This document shows positions 56,501 through 63,961 of a DNA stretch of 64,000 nucleotides, piece after piece. Positions within the stretch are counted from its first letter, which is position 1. Every line of letters begins with the position of its first letter. Below the pieces are notes generated by a model. It ran no database searches and was not told the DNA's origin. It was given only the letters and a program-made list of their open reading frames with translations. The position numbers and the translations under genes were made by a program. The stretch comes from Aureimonas ureilytica (GTDB lineage: Bacteria > Pseudomonadota > Alphaproteobacteria > Rhizobiales > Rhizobiaceae), in contig NZ_LDQA01000028.1 of the NCBI RefSeq assembly GCF_001475935.1, positions 62,001 to 126,000 on the forward strand, in the 5' to 3' direction.

Positions 56501-57474
56501 CCATAGGCCGGCGCGCCCTCGATCTGGCTGACGAGACGCGCCTCGTCGCGCGTCGCGCCGCCCCCGCGCAAAGGCACCGTCTCGTCGCGTTGGCGCACCT
56601 CGACGCCCGGTCGCACGCTGGCATGGCCGACACGTAGATCGTCCGCGAACCAGCTCACTACCAGCGCAGCGCGCTCCAAGCGAGGGCAAAGCGCCGTCAA
56701 CTCATCCAGCGAGGCTGTGAGATCGCTCGCGCCGTGCAGCATGTTGCGATTGATGAGCCGATCCTCGCCGGGGCCGACCCGCTCGCGCACGGGCATGGGG
56801 TCGAGCCCATGCTCCGTCGCGCCGGGAATGATCGTGATCGCCCGCAGCCCCGCTTCCAGTTCGCCGACGGGTCGGATCACCTCGCAGGACATCTGCGGAA
56901 TGCGGTTGCCCCAACGCTCCAGCGGCAGGCGCTCGAACACCAGATAAGCGAGCCCGCGATAGGCCGGCGCGTTGCCTTGCCCCTGCCGGGCCTCGATCAG
57001 CGGGTCGGGTTCCTGGTCCTCCGTTCCCTTGTGCAGGCGCCACGTCACCAGCGAGAGGTCGAGTTCCTCGCCATCGGCCCAGATGCGCCTGACATGGGCA
57101 ATCGGCCCTTCGCACAGGCCGATCGCGACATTGCCGAAATAGCTGTAGGTCGTCACCTCGCCGCGCCCGCGCGCGGAACCCTTGCCGCCCGTGCGCTCGG
57201 TGGTCGCCGCTTCCTCGAAGCGCGTCGTCCAGATCACCTGCCCCGCGATCCGGGCCGTGCCGTAGAGACGCGCGACGCCCGCCCCCTCGTCGGCCTCCAT
57301 GATGCGGCTCGCCGTCAGGCGTGGCCCCTGCCGCTTGGTGCGCGCGCCGAACAGCGCGCCGTCGATGGCCGAGCCGCCGAGCGCTCCGATGGCCCGCCCG
57401 GCCATCGCCCCGAAGGGCCCGCCGATCAAGCCGCCCAGCGCGCCGCCCGCCGCCTGCAAGAGGATGGTCGCCAT
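53599..57474 (-). CDS. GTA megatron/host-specificity protein (gp15-like)
   Basis: A 1291-residue protein of the RcGTA gp15 type, which forms the tail tip and fibre base. The glycine-rich N-terminus (ALGGLIGGPFGAMAGRAIGA) is typical. A TIM-barrel glycoside-hydrolase-like domain covers about residues 440-740 (FVIGSEMRGLTSLRDE; VTYAADWSEYFGY; IWFTELGCPAIDKGANQPNV), followed by a phage-tail domain (LPGGEGVWRIERIEDGL) and a C-terminal receptor-facing part. The barrel may cut peptidoglycan glycan or bind envelope sugars. It starts four bases after the gp14 stop and is the largest gene in the window. Confidence 0.93.
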   Translation of the reverse strand: MATILLQAAGGALGGLIGGPFGAMAGRAIGALGGSAIDGALFGARTKRQGPRLTASRIMEADEGAGVARLYGTARIAGQVIWTTRFEEAATTERTGGKGSARGRGEVTTYSYFGNVAIGLCEGPIAHVRRIWADGEELDLSLVTWRLHKGTEDQEPDPLIEARQGQGNAPAYRGLAYLVFERLPLERWGNRIPQMSCEVIRPVGELEAGLRAITIIPGATEHGLDPMPVRERVGPGEDRLINRNMLHGASDLTASLDELTALCPRLERAALVVSWFADDLRVGHASVRPGVEVRQRDETVPLRGGGATRDEARLVSQIEGAPAYGGTPSDAGVLRAIAELRGRGLKVTLYPFLMMDVPDGNGLPDPYGGAEQAPYPWRGRMTLDLAPGRKGSADRTAVARGDIARFLGQAKVSDFAVAGREVTYSGAPEWSYRRMILHAAHLAKVSGGVDAFVIGSEMRGLTSLRDEAGRFPFVEGLVTLAREVKALLPTTLVTYAADWSEYFGYQPQDGSGDVFFQLDALWSDPAIGAVGIDNYLPLADWRDGDAAKEMPSPYDRETLGQGVASGEYFDWFYPSEAARRAGQRSPISDGLGKPWVFRAKDLKSWWSNPHVERRGGVEQAQPTAWVPMSKPIWFTELGCPAIDKGANQPNVFYDPKSAESAWPHFSNGGRDDLAQRRFLEAHLRHWNPAAAGFEAANNPVSPIYGGRMVPPETIHVWCWDARPAPAFPDRADVWADGGNWERGHWLTGRLGRAPLDGLIDHLLHDHGFALGDTAEVDGDLGGFLVPGPGSARAELEELLRLAGVEARSEGGRLRFRSMARRGRDVLLEALADEGDAPPLEVRRAEPSEMAEEVLVGFSDPARAYQSAVAEAALGDADRPKQVHVELPIVLSEGQARRLAADLLDRETGERETASFALSPAALSLSPGDHVRLPGGEGVWRIERIEDGLMRRVEASRLRSLVPRPVEAGNAEAPASVQPAFASRPVVHWMDLPKIEGVGGAAVAAMSRPFVPLDLFASVTDTGFQSFARIGRPATLGALAQPLGAGREGVFDRTHAAVVELAFGALSSVPEAALMAGANRAAIRSASGAWEVIQFGEAEEVAPGRFRLQHLLRALNGTEAAMRAGHPKGAAFVLLDGACVPVPAAVSGLGMERHWLAAPSGRPLGDDAADRQTVALGRRALLPLSPCHLAGRIAADGTLSLRWVRRSRAAVEGWDEADMPLGEEREAYRVTLSAEGGSNLALDADEPALRVESSVWRAVLPSGGTRLDIAVAQVSASVGPGEARRISFATLA

Positions 57475-57477
57475 GGA

Positions 57478-57918
57478 TCAACTCCGCTCGATGAACTGGA
57501 AAAAGCCCGCGATCCGCCCGGCCCAGCCCGGCGTCAGCGGCGAGGAGACGACCGAAGCGCCCTCATAGGCATGAATGAGCCGCAGCCCCGGCCCGGCGCT
57601 CTCGTCCAGAATGCCGCAATGCTGCGCCGGTCGGCCGGGCCGCCAACAAAACAGAACGAGATCGCCCGGCGCAGCCGACGCGCGCTCCACGGGATGGAAA
57701 TAACGACGAGCCGCCTCCATCATTGGGTCGCCCGCGCCGGTCTCCGCCCAGTCGGTGCTGTAGGGGCTGGGGCGCTCCGGCTCCGCGCCATAGACCTCGC
57801 GCCAGACCCCGCGCACGAGGCCGAGGCAATCGCAGCCGACGCCCGCCCGGCTTCCCTGATGGCGATAGGGCGTGCCCAGAAAGCCGCGCGCGGCCGCCAG
57901 CACTCGCGTCCGCATCAT
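57478..57918 (-). CDS. GTA NlpC/P60 peptidase (gp14-like)
   Basis: A 146-residue NlpC/P60 cysteine peptidase. The catalytic cysteine is in VGCDCLGLVRG (C31), the histidine in PAQHCGILDE (H100), and a second polar site near LIHAYEG (H116). RGFLGTPYRHQG is the usual start. It likely cuts peptide stems in peptidoglycan while the tail crosses the recipient envelope. Its ATGA overlaps the gp13 stop. Confidence 0.93.
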   Translation of the reverse strand: MMRTRVLAAARGFLGTPYRHQGSRAGVGCDCLGLVRGVWREVYGAEPERPSPYSTDWAETGAGDPMMEAARRYFHPVERASAAPGDLVLFCWRPGRPAQHCGILDESAGPGLRLIHAYEGASVVSSPLTPGWAGRIAGFFQFIERS

Positions 57919-58802
57919 GGCACCACCGGCGAGCCATCATGCAGCCCGTCGCTCTTGGCGATGTTCAACGCCGCGTCCGCGCCCGGCAGATGCGGAAAGC
58001 CGCGAAAATTCACGCTATTGCCGAAGCGATCCCGGCAGGTGGCAAAGGCCCGGTCGCAGCCCGCGATGAGACGCACCCGGCTGCCAGCGGCCGGGACCTG
58101 CGCGGGGGTCCGCGCGAGGAATGCCAGCAGCGTCCCCGCCTCCGCACCCTCCGTCAGCCCCCGCAGCGGCACCACTTCGCCGCTCGCCCCCAAGAGAAGC
58201 CGACCCTGCGCAAAGAGCCCCTGATCGGCCCGCGCGATCGGCTCCACCGGCCGGATCACGAGCCGTTCGGCGCTGCCCGCCACAAGATCGACAAGCCGCG
58301 TCCAGGGGCCGAGATCGACACCGCAGCGCCGGTCGCCCAGCACGGCGTCGCAGCGTCGGCGATAGGTACGGCCTCGCTGCCGGTCGAGCTGCGCCGCGAG
58401 CCCTCGCAACTCGGCGCGAAACCCAGCCGGCCCGCGCGTCACCTCACCGAGATCGGCGCTGTCCATCAGGACGTGATGGGCGGGCTCTTGCCAATCGACG
58501 CGAAACGTCTCGACACTCGCGCCGTCGAAGAGACCGCGCTCAACCTCCTCCTCGCGGATCGCCTCGTCGGCAAAGCCGCCCTCCACGGCCTCCGTTCCCG
58601 CGCCGAGCCCGCGCGCCGTCTCGCTTTCGCCCGATGTCCAGCCCGTGCGGGCGCGAAACAGCGTGCCGGCGAATTGGAGGTCTTCGTCATGGTCGGTGAA
58701 GCCGAACACGGTTCCGTCCCGCCGGGTCAGACGCCAGGCGCTCGCCAGCGTCGTCGCCGGCTCCTTCAGCCGGGCTTGAAAGGCGTCGGACAGCACTCTC
58801 AC
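57915..58802 (-). CDS. GTA tail hub protein (gp13-like, DUF2163/phage BR0599)
   Basis: A 295-residue protein of the DUF2163/phage_BR0599 family. Exactly four cysteines, in RRRCDAVLGDRRCGVDL (C151, C160) and AGCDRAFATCRDRFGN (C249, C256), are positioned to hold an iron-sulfur cluster as proposed for related hub proteins. The end GGFPHLPG-type segment (NFRGFPHLPGADA) is conserved. It overlaps gp12 and gp14 by four bases each. Confidence 0.93.
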   Translation of the reverse strand: MRVLSDAFQARLKEPATTLASAWRLTRRDGTVFGFTDHDEDLQFAGTLFRARTGWTSGESETARGLGAGTEAVEGGFADEAIREEEVERGLFDGASVETFRVDWQEPAHHVLMDSADLGEVTRGPAGFRAELRGLAAQLDRQRGRTYRRRCDAVLGDRRCGVDLGPWTRLVDLVAGSAERLVIRPVEPIARADQGLFAQGRLLLGASGEVVPLRGLTEGAEAGTLLAFLARTPAQVPAAGSRVRLIAGCDRAFATCRDRFGNSVNFRGFPHLPGADAALNIAKSDGLHDGSPVVP

Positions 58803-59428
58803 GGACGGATCTCCACAAGCGGAATGGACGGGATGTCGCCGGCTTGGAAAGCCGCGAGATTGACGGCGAGATGGTCGATGTCGAAGCGCACCGGCACGTC
58901 GAATTCGAAACCGGCCGTGATGGCGCTGCCAGCCGCCGGCGGGGCTTTCAGGGTTACGAGACCCGTCGCCGTGTCGATGTCGGCCTCGACCGGCGCGCCG
59001 TTCAATGCCAGTCGAAACGTTCCGGCGACCGGCTTTCGGATCGGCCTCGCATAGGCTCCCTCGCCTTCGCCATAGCGCTTCACGAGTTGGAAGCTTGTGG
59101 TCGAGCCGTCGCCGGTTCCGATCCGCTGATCGAACCCTGTCACCGCCTGCCCCCAGCGCGCGGACGATGCGTCGAGCGGGTCGCGAAAGCGAAAGCCCAC
59201 GAGCCGCCCCCGCCGCGCCTCGAAGAATTCGAGAACGCGCATGAGATCGCCGAGGCTCTTCACGCCCGATCCCGCGTCGTAGCGCCGCCAGGAATGGCGG
59301 CCGCGCTGGTTGCGATTCTCGTAGCCGGTGGAGAGGCGCACGATGTCGGTTCGCCGTTCCGGCCCGCCCGAGGTGCCGAAGGCGACCGAAAGCGGAAAGC
59401 GCTCCTCGCTGAAAGAGGCGATCCCCAT
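58799..59428 (-). CDS. GTA distal tail protein (gp12-like, DUF2460)
   Basis: A 209-residue DUF2460 protein, the distal tail ring between tube and hub. Signature parts are PERRTDIVRLSTGYENRNQRG, HSWRRYDAGSGVKSLGDL, GFRFRDPLD and FEFDVPVRFD. Length matches the RcGTA counterpart. Its ATG shares one base with the gp11 stop (TGATG), and its end overlaps gp13. Confidence 0.93.
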   Translation of the reverse strand: MGIASFSEERFPLSVAFGTSGGPERRTDIVRLSTGYENRNQRGRHSWRRYDAGSGVKSLGDLMRVLEFFEARRGRLVGFRFRDPLDASSARWGQAVTGFDQRIGTGDGSTTSFQLVKRYGEGEGAYARPIRKPVAGTFRLALNGAPVEADIDTATGLVTLKAPPAAGSAITAGFEFDVPVRFDIDHLAVNLAAFQAGDIPSIPLVEIRP

Positions 59429-60033
59429 CAGAGCCCCCTCTGCCCGCGCAGCGCCGCGCGCGCCAGCATGGCCTGAAGCTGCGTTTCGGCCTTGCGGAAG
59501 CTCGCCGCGTCCGGCGTCGAAACGTTGAAGACGACAGTTGTCACGCCGCGCTGGCCGCCCTCGACGGCAACGCCGAGAGAGCCGTCCGCGCCGCGCTTCA
59601 GCGGCATGATCGCCTCCGCCCCCGCCTCGCCCATCAAACCGACCTGCCCGCCGGCCGGAAAGAAGCTCGGCGCGCGCACCACCCCGCCCTTGGCGAAGGG
59701 CACGATGCCGCCCGCCTGCCCGCCACCCGGTGCAGAACTCGCGCCGCCGGCAAGCCCGGAGAGAACCTGCCCGAACGCGTTGCCGGCCAGTTGCGTCAGC
59801 GGTTTCAAGGCCGCGTCCAGCGCGATGGCCGAGATGCGCCCGCCCAGCCCCCGCAAAACGCCGTCGAGCGAGCGCCCGCCGCCGACCGCGCCTTTCAGCG
59901 CCGTCGAGAGCGCCGCGCCGAAACGGTCGGCGCGGGCGGAGAGATCGGTCAGCGCCCGCTCGAAGCCGCTCGTGTCGGCTTCCACCGCAATGCGCATCGT
60001 ATCGACGGCGTCCCCGCCGTTTCCAACACTCAT
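59428..60033 (-). CDS. GTA tape measure protein (gp11-like)
   Basis: A 201-residue tape measure protein that fixes tail length. The N-terminal third is helical (FERALTDLSARADRFGAALSTAL), followed by a Gly/Ala-rich stretch and the conserved FAKGGVV, GLMGEAGAEAIMPLKRGADG end. The short size suits the short GTA tail. GGAGATGAC before ATG 60033 sets the start; the frame is open upstream through gp10.1. Confidence 0.9.
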   Translation of the reverse strand: MSVGNGGDAVDTMRIAVEADTSGFERALTDLSARADRFGAALSTALKGAVGGGRSLDGVLRGLGGRISAIALDAALKPLTQLAGNAFGQVLSGLAGGASSAPGGGQAGGIVPFAKGGVVRAPSFFPAGGQVGLMGEAGAEAIMPLKRGADGSLGVAVEGGQRGVTTVVFNVSTPDAASFRKAETQLQAMLARAALRGQRGL

Positions 60034-60034
60034 G

Positions 60035-60262
60035 TCATCTCCAGTCGGGATAAAGGGCCAAAAGCTGGTCGAGCCGCTCGCGGCTCGGCGCGGCCGCACG
60101 GGTTCGGGAAAAGGGCGCGACGAGGGCGGCGAGTTCGCGCGGCGTCAGAGCCCAGAAATCACGCGGACTGAGGCGAAACGTGCCGAAGCAGAGCGCCATC
60201 GCCTCGTCCCAGGGAAAAGCCGCCGCGTCCGGCTGCGGCCCGGCCGGCGCGGCGGCGCTCAA
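60035..60262 (-). CDS. GTA tail assembly chaperone (gp10.1-like)
   Basis: A 75-residue protein with the TAC_1/phage tail-assembly-chaperone pattern FRLSPRDFWALTPRELAALV. It starts at TTG, overlapping the gp10 stop in TTGA, and ends one base before gp11. With gp10 it occupies the place where tailed phages encode chaperones made by frameshifting; here the pair is two separate frames. Confidence 0.85.
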   Translation of the reverse strand: MSAAAPAGPQPDAAAFPWDEAMALCFGTFRLSPRDFWALTPRELAALVAPFSRTRAAAPSRERLDQLLALYPDWR

Positions 60263-60594
60263 GGGCGGGCGGTGGTGTCTCCCCCCAGCCCGAAGGCGGC
60301 TTCCAGAAGCGCGCTCGCTGCGCCCACCGCGCCCGCCGCGCCGCCCTCGAAGCGCATCGCACCGACCTGGGCATCGCTCACCGTCTCCCCCGCGCCGCGC
60401 AACCCCGCACCGATGATGCGCGTCAGGTCGAAGGCCGAGAGTCGCCCCGAGCCGAAGCGCGCCGCCAGCGCGGAAATGTCGTCCAGCGCGAAGGCGGCTT
60501 CAAGTTCGGCCAGCGCGCCCAGCGTCAGGCAGAGCACGCGTTCGCGCCCGTCGATGGTGGCGGCGATCTCGCCGCGCCTGCGATTGGCCGCCAT
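60259..60594 (-). CDS. GTA gp10-like protein
   Basis: A 111-residue protein of the gene-transfer-agent gp10 family. RRGEIAATIDGRERVLCLTLGALAELEAAFALDD and LGALAELE are the family features. Its ATG shares its first base with the gp9 stop; an in-frame GTG lies one codon before. It probably acts in tail assembly with gp10.1. Confidence 0.88.
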   Translation of the reverse strand: MAANRRRGEIAATIDGRERVLCLTLGALAELEAAFALDDISALAARFGSGRLSAFDLTRIIGAGLRGAGETVSDAQVGAMRFEGGAAGAVGAASALLEAAFGLGGDTTARP

Positions 60595-61007
60595 CACAGC
60601 GCCTCGAAGCTGAGCGCGCCGGCCGATTCCAGCGTCAGTTCGAAGGCGATTTCGCCATTGTGCTCGCCGGAATATTCGAGCGCCGTCACCTGAAACGGCC
60701 CGCTCACTCGGCCGAAATCGGGAATGATCGCCTGAAAGGCCCCGATCCGCCCTTCAAAGAAGAGCTTGCGCACCGCCATGTCGGAGGCCGCGTCCTTGAA
60801 GATGCCCGCGCCCGACAACGCCGCGCGCTGCACGCCCGCCCCGCCCAGAAGCTCGCGCCAGCGCCCGGCGCTGTCGCTATTGGTCACGTCCACCGTTTCC
60901 GCATTGAACGAGATGCGGCGCGAGCGAAGCCCCGCCACGGTCTGAAACGTGCCGCTGCCCTCCGCGTCGAGTTTGAGAAGAAAGTCCTTGCCCCTTTGCG
61001 CGCCCAT
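60594..61007 (-). CDS. GTA major tail tube protein (gp9-like)
   Basis: A 137-residue TP901-1-type tail tube protein. GKDFLLKLD, VAGLRSRRISFNAETVDVTN and the end GEIAFELTLESAGALSFEAL are typical. It is preceded by a terminator-like hairpin at 61032-61057, which separates it from gp8. Confidence 0.93.
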   Translation of the reverse strand: MGAQRGKDFLLKLDAEGSGTFQTVAGLRSRRISFNAETVDVTNSDSAGRWRELLGGAGVQRAALSGAGIFKDAASDMAVRKLFFEGRIGAFQAIIPDFGRVSGPFQVTALEYSGEHNGEIAFELTLESAGALSFEAL

Positions 61008-61031
61008 GCGAACCGTCCGAATTCGAGCAAC

Positions 61032-61057
61032 AAAAAAGGGCGGCTCGAAAGCCGCCC
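61032..61057 (-). terminator. Intrinsic terminator-like hairpin inside the GTA operon, between gp8 and gp9
   Basis: A perfect 8-bp stem, GGGCGGCT (61038-61045) with AGCCGCCC (61050-61057) and a CGAA loop, read on the minus strand and followed by T6 (61032-61037). It lies 29 bases after the gp8 stop and 24 before the gp9 start. Confidence 0.8.
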
Positions 61058-61085
61058 TCGCGTGAGATGAAACTGAGTGGAGCGA

Positions 61086-61499
61086 TTAGGAGGCCAGCGG
61101 CTCCGTCACCGCGCGAAAGCGCATGATGCCGTGATAGGTCGGCGAATCCGCCTCCTGCCGCGCTTCGGCGAATTGAAGCTGGAGATTGACGAGCCGGTGC
61201 GTTTCCAGCGGCAGCGTCGCGTCGTTCAGCCGTTCGGAGATCATGTTCATGATCTCGTAGGTTTCCTGTTTCGACCCGCCCTTCGCCCAAACGTGCAGAG
61301 TCAGGATGTGCTCTGCCCCATCTTCGGTGCCGGTGGACCAGTCGATGACGGCCGTGCGGCCCAGCGTCAGATAGGGAAAGCTCGCCTTTTCCGGCACGTG
61401 GTCGAACACTTTCGGCCCGCCGAGAAGTCTGGTCAGCGCCGGGTCACCCTTCAGCGCGCCCACGATGGTCGTCTGCAATTCCGCGCTGGGATGCGACAT
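61086..61499 (-). CDS. GTA gp8-like tail completion protein (DUF3168)
   Basis: A 137-residue DUF3168 protein. AELQTTIVGALKGDPALTRLLGG, PYLTLGRTAVIDWST and HVWAKGGSKQETYEIMNMI are conserved. It forms the tail terminator or neck position between head and tube. The small gene before it ends 27 bases upstream. Confidence 0.92.
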   Translation of the reverse strand: MSHPSAELQTTIVGALKGDPALTRLLGGPKVFDHVPEKASFPYLTLGRTAVIDWSTGTEDGAEHILTLHVWAKGGSKQETYEIMNMISERLNDATLPLETHRLVNLQLQFAEARQEADSPTYHGIMRFRAVTEPLAS

Positions 61500-61526
61500 G
61501 CTCCAAAGCCCTTTCGATGCCTGCGA

Positions 61527-61745
61527 TCACACCTGATACATTTCATAATATGACGTGACAGGGCCGCCCGCCACGTCCGATTCGTTAATTTTTCGTGAGG
61601 GTTTGGACGCCGCATCGGAGGCTGCTGCAAAAGCTGCGGCGCGGCCCGCCTCCTCGATCCGCTTCGCCAGCTTCGCGCGTAGCGCACGTGCCATCGCCCG
61701 TCGCAGCGCCCCCTTGCGCAGCGTCGCGCGCACCGCCTCGATCAC
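61527..61745 (-). CDS. Small basic protein in the GTA operon, between gp7 and gp8
   Basis: A 72-residue protein starting at GTG with AGGAG six bases before it; GTGA overlaps the gp7 stop. The first 40 residues are basic and helical (RATLRKGALRRAMARALRAK), the rest Ala-rich with an end GGPVTSYYEMYQV. I do not recognise the family; the classical RcGTA order has gp8 right after gp7. The strong start signal and exact coupling support a real gene. Confidence 0.7.
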   Translation of the reverse strand: MIEAVRATLRKGALRRAMARALRAKLAKRIEEAGRAAAFAAASDAASKPSRKINESDVAGGPVTSYYEMYQV

Positions 61746-62074
61746 GTCTTCTCCTCGCAGCGGCAGACAAGCCAACGCCTGGTCTCGTCGGGGTCGAGAA
61801 GGCTGCGGATCAGGAGCCGCCGCCCGCGCAGGCGAAAGGCCATGCCGCGCTCCAGCCCTGCCCGAAAGCGCAGCGTCACGCGGTGCGTCAGCGTGCCGAC
61901 CCGCTGGCCGAAGCGCTCCTCCGCTTCGGCCTTGAGCGGCTCCACCCGCACGGAGGTCTCGGCCATCTCCACCCATCTGTCCCGCGCGCCCCCAAAACCA
62001 TCCGCCACCGGCTCGTTGCGCTCGATCGCCGCGCGCTGCGTGAGAAGGCTCGGGTCGAGAAACTGCATCGCCAT
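61742..62074 (-). CDS. GTA head-closure/head-tail adaptor (gp7-like)
   Basis: A 110-residue phage head-closure protein. LLTQRAAIERNEPVADGFGGARDRWVE and RVTLRFRAGLERGMAFRLRGRRL are typical of the family. It follows gp6 by one base and overlaps the next small gene by four. Confidence 0.9.
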   Translation of the reverse strand: MAMQFLDPSLLTQRAAIERNEPVADGFGGARDRWVEMAETSVRVEPLKAEAEERFGQRVGTLTHRVTLRFRAGLERGMAFRLRGRRLLIRSLLDPDETRRWLVCRCEEKT

Positions 62075-62075
62075 C

Positions 62076-62636
62076 TCAGAGCCTCGGCGCGCGAAAGGGT
62101 GACATCAGCGCACGCGCCAGCGGCGGCATGAAGGCCGGCTGCAAACCGGAGCCGACCGCACCACGCGTCTCGAAGCTCGCCGCCGCCAGCCTGATGATGG
62201 CGAGCTTCAAAGCGTCCGGCACCTCCGCCTTCGCCTGCCCCACGCGGATTTCGACCTCGACCCCGTTCCGCGCGCGGTGCGCGAGGCCGGGCGGCAGGAT
62301 CAGCCTCGCGCCGAAGGGCATGGCCTCCAGGTGAAACGAAGCGATGTCGAGCGGAGTCGCGACGCCCCCCTCGTCGTAGCCCACCGCGCCGAGGAGCGAG
62401 CGCACCGGCCGGCGGCGGATCGCGATCTCGTCCTGCGTCGGCTCCACCTCGAAGGCGAGCCGCACGCGCCGCTCGGTCAGCACCAGCCCCGTTTCCGCCT
62501 CCACCGCCTGCCGGGCCGCGCGAAGGCAGGTGCCCGCCAGCGCGTCCTCGTCGTCGCGGTCGAGCCGCAGAAAGGTCTTCAGCTCGGCCAGCGAGACCGG
62601 CTCCGTGCTCGCGGTTTCCAGTTCGATCCAGATCAT
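62076..62636 (-). CDS. GTA head-tail connector (gp6-like)
   Basis: A 186-residue connector of the phage QLRG/gp6 type. PVSLAELKTFLRLDRDDEDALAGTCLRAARQAVE is the diagnostic N-terminal helix pattern. ATG 62636, ten bases after AGGAGG, is chosen; a TTG at 62660 would put this site inside the gene. A terminator-like hairpin lies between it and the capsid gene. Confidence 0.9.
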   Translation of the reverse strand: MIWIELETASTEPVSLAELKTFLRLDRDDEDALAGTCLRAARQAVEAETGLVLTERRVRLAFEVEPTQDEIAIRRRPVRSLLGAVGYDEGGVATPLDIASFHLEAMPFGARLILPPGLAHRARNGVEVEIRVGQAKAEVPDALKLAIIRLAAASFETRGAVGSGLQPAFMPPLARALMSPFRAPRL

Positions 62637-62662
62637 GTCGCGCCAGCCTCCTAACTCCAAAG

Positions 62663-62688
62663 AAAAAGGCCGGGCTTGCGGCCCGGCC
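62663..62688 (-). terminator. Intrinsic terminator-like hairpin after the GTA capsid gene
   Basis: GGCCGGGC (62668-62675) pairs with GCCCGGCC (62681-62688) around TTGCG; the minus-strand transcript runs on into T5 (62667-62663). It lies 22 bases after the capsid stop and 26 before the gp6 start. Confidence 0.8.
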
Positions 62689-62710
62689 TCCTGTTGTTTT
62701 GTCGCTCAGC

Positions 62711-63961
62711 TCAGTTGGCGGAGAAGCGCAGATATTTCGCTGCGTCGAAATCCTGAATGCCGCCGCCCACGCGCTTGGTCGTATAGAAAAGGACGTAGGG
62801 CTTGGCGGAATACGGATCGCGCAACACGCGCACGCCCTGCCGGTCCACCACGAGATAGAAGCGCGAGAAGTCGCCGAAGGCGATGGCGTTCGCCCCAGCC
62901 GTCATATCCGGCATGGCCTCGGCCTCGACCACTGCAAAGCCCATCAGGCTGGCCTTGCCGCCCACGGCGACTGGGGGCTGCCAGAGATAGTTGCCCTCCG
63001 CGTCCTTCAGCTTGCGCACGGCGCTCTGCGTGCGCCGGTTCATCACGAAGGAGGCGTTCTGCCGGTAGCCGGCCTTCAGCGCATAAACGAGGTCGATCAG
63101 CGCGTCGGAGCCGGAGGCGGCGGCGAAATTGCCGGCCGCTCCCGAGGCCACGGTGCCGACCTTACCCCAGGCCCATTGGGCTTCCGGCACCGTATCATAG
63201 GCCATGAAGCCCTTGGGCTTGGCCGCGCCGTCGCCGGTCACGAAGGCCGTGCCCTCCTGCGTGGCGAAGGCCTGCTCGACCTCCTCGCCGATCCAGGCGT
63301 CGATATCGACCGCCGTGTCGTCCAGAAGCGCGTTGGTCGCCGCCGGCATGGCGTAGAGTTCCATGGTCGGGAACACGAGTTCGCCCAGCGCCGGCTGCGC
63401 CGTCTGCGGCCGCGCATCCGCTTCGCCGACCCAGCCCGTCTGCGCGCCGGCCAGCGCGAAGGGCTTCTTCAAGACAGCCGCCGAGACGGTGCGGATGCCC
63501 GCAATGGCGCGGATCGGCGAGACATTGGCGAGGCGGCGGCCGATCTCGGCTTCCGTCTCGGGCGGCACGAGGAAGCCACCATCCGCGCCGACCAGGCCCG
63601 ACATGGCCTTTTCCTCCAGCCGGCGCATCCGCCCCTCGTCGCCGGCCCGCACATAGGCCTCGAAGGCGGAGCGATGCTCGCTCGGCAGCGCCTGCCCGCC
63701 CTCGCCACCAACAGGCGGGCGCAGGTTGCGCAGCACCAGCTTTTCCATGCGCTTCTCGTGCTCGTCCATCGCCTTGGACAGGCGATCGACCTTCTCCTCC
63801 GTCAGCGGGTCGGCGCCCATGCGCCGCTCGATCTGGCCGAGGCGCTCGTCATTGGCCTCGCGAAAGGCGTCGAAGGCGCGCATGAGCTCGTCGAGCGCAT
63901 CCGCGCCCTCCGCGCCCGTGCCGGCCTTGGTTTCGATCGCGCCGTTCATCATCGTCTGCAT
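62711..63961 (-). CDS. GTA HK97-type major capsid protein (gp5-like)
   Basis: A 416-residue HK97-fold capsid protein. The first 100 residues are a charged coiled-coil scaffold (FDAFREANDERLGQIERRM; EEKVDRLSKAMDEHEKRME) that the prohead protease should remove. The shell domain follows with GADGGFLVPPETEAEI, SVSAAV-type strands, GTAFVTGDGAAKPKGFM, FVMNRRTQSAVRKLKD and YLWQPPVAVG. AAGGAGA before ATG 63961 sets the start. The rest of the head and packaging genes would lie to the right of the window. Confidence 0.95.
   Translation of the reverse strand: MQTMMNGAIETKAGTGAEGADALDELMRAFDAFREANDERLGQIERRMGADPLTEEKVDRLSKAMDEHEKRMEKLVLRNLRPPVGGEGGQALPSEHRSAFEAYVRAGDEGRMRRLEEKAMSGLVGADGGFLVPPETEAEIGRRLANVSPIRAIAGIRTVSAAVLKKPFALAGAQTGWVGEADARPQTAQPALGELVFPTMELYAMPAATNALLDDTAVDIDAWIGEEVEQAFATQEGTAFVTGDGAAKPKGFMAYDTVPEAQWAWGKVGTVASGAAGNFAAASGSDALIDLVYALKAGYRQNASFVMNRRTQSAVRKLKDAEGNYLWQPPVAVGGKASLMGFAVVEAEAMPDMTAGANAIAFGDFSRFYLVVDRQGVRVLRDPYSAKPYVLFYTTKRVGGGIQDFDAAKYLRFSAN

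Noticed and set aside
54016-56637. 873-codon open frame opposite the GTA megatron gene
   Set aside because: Antisense frame; the sense gene has clear TIM-barrel and tail motifs.
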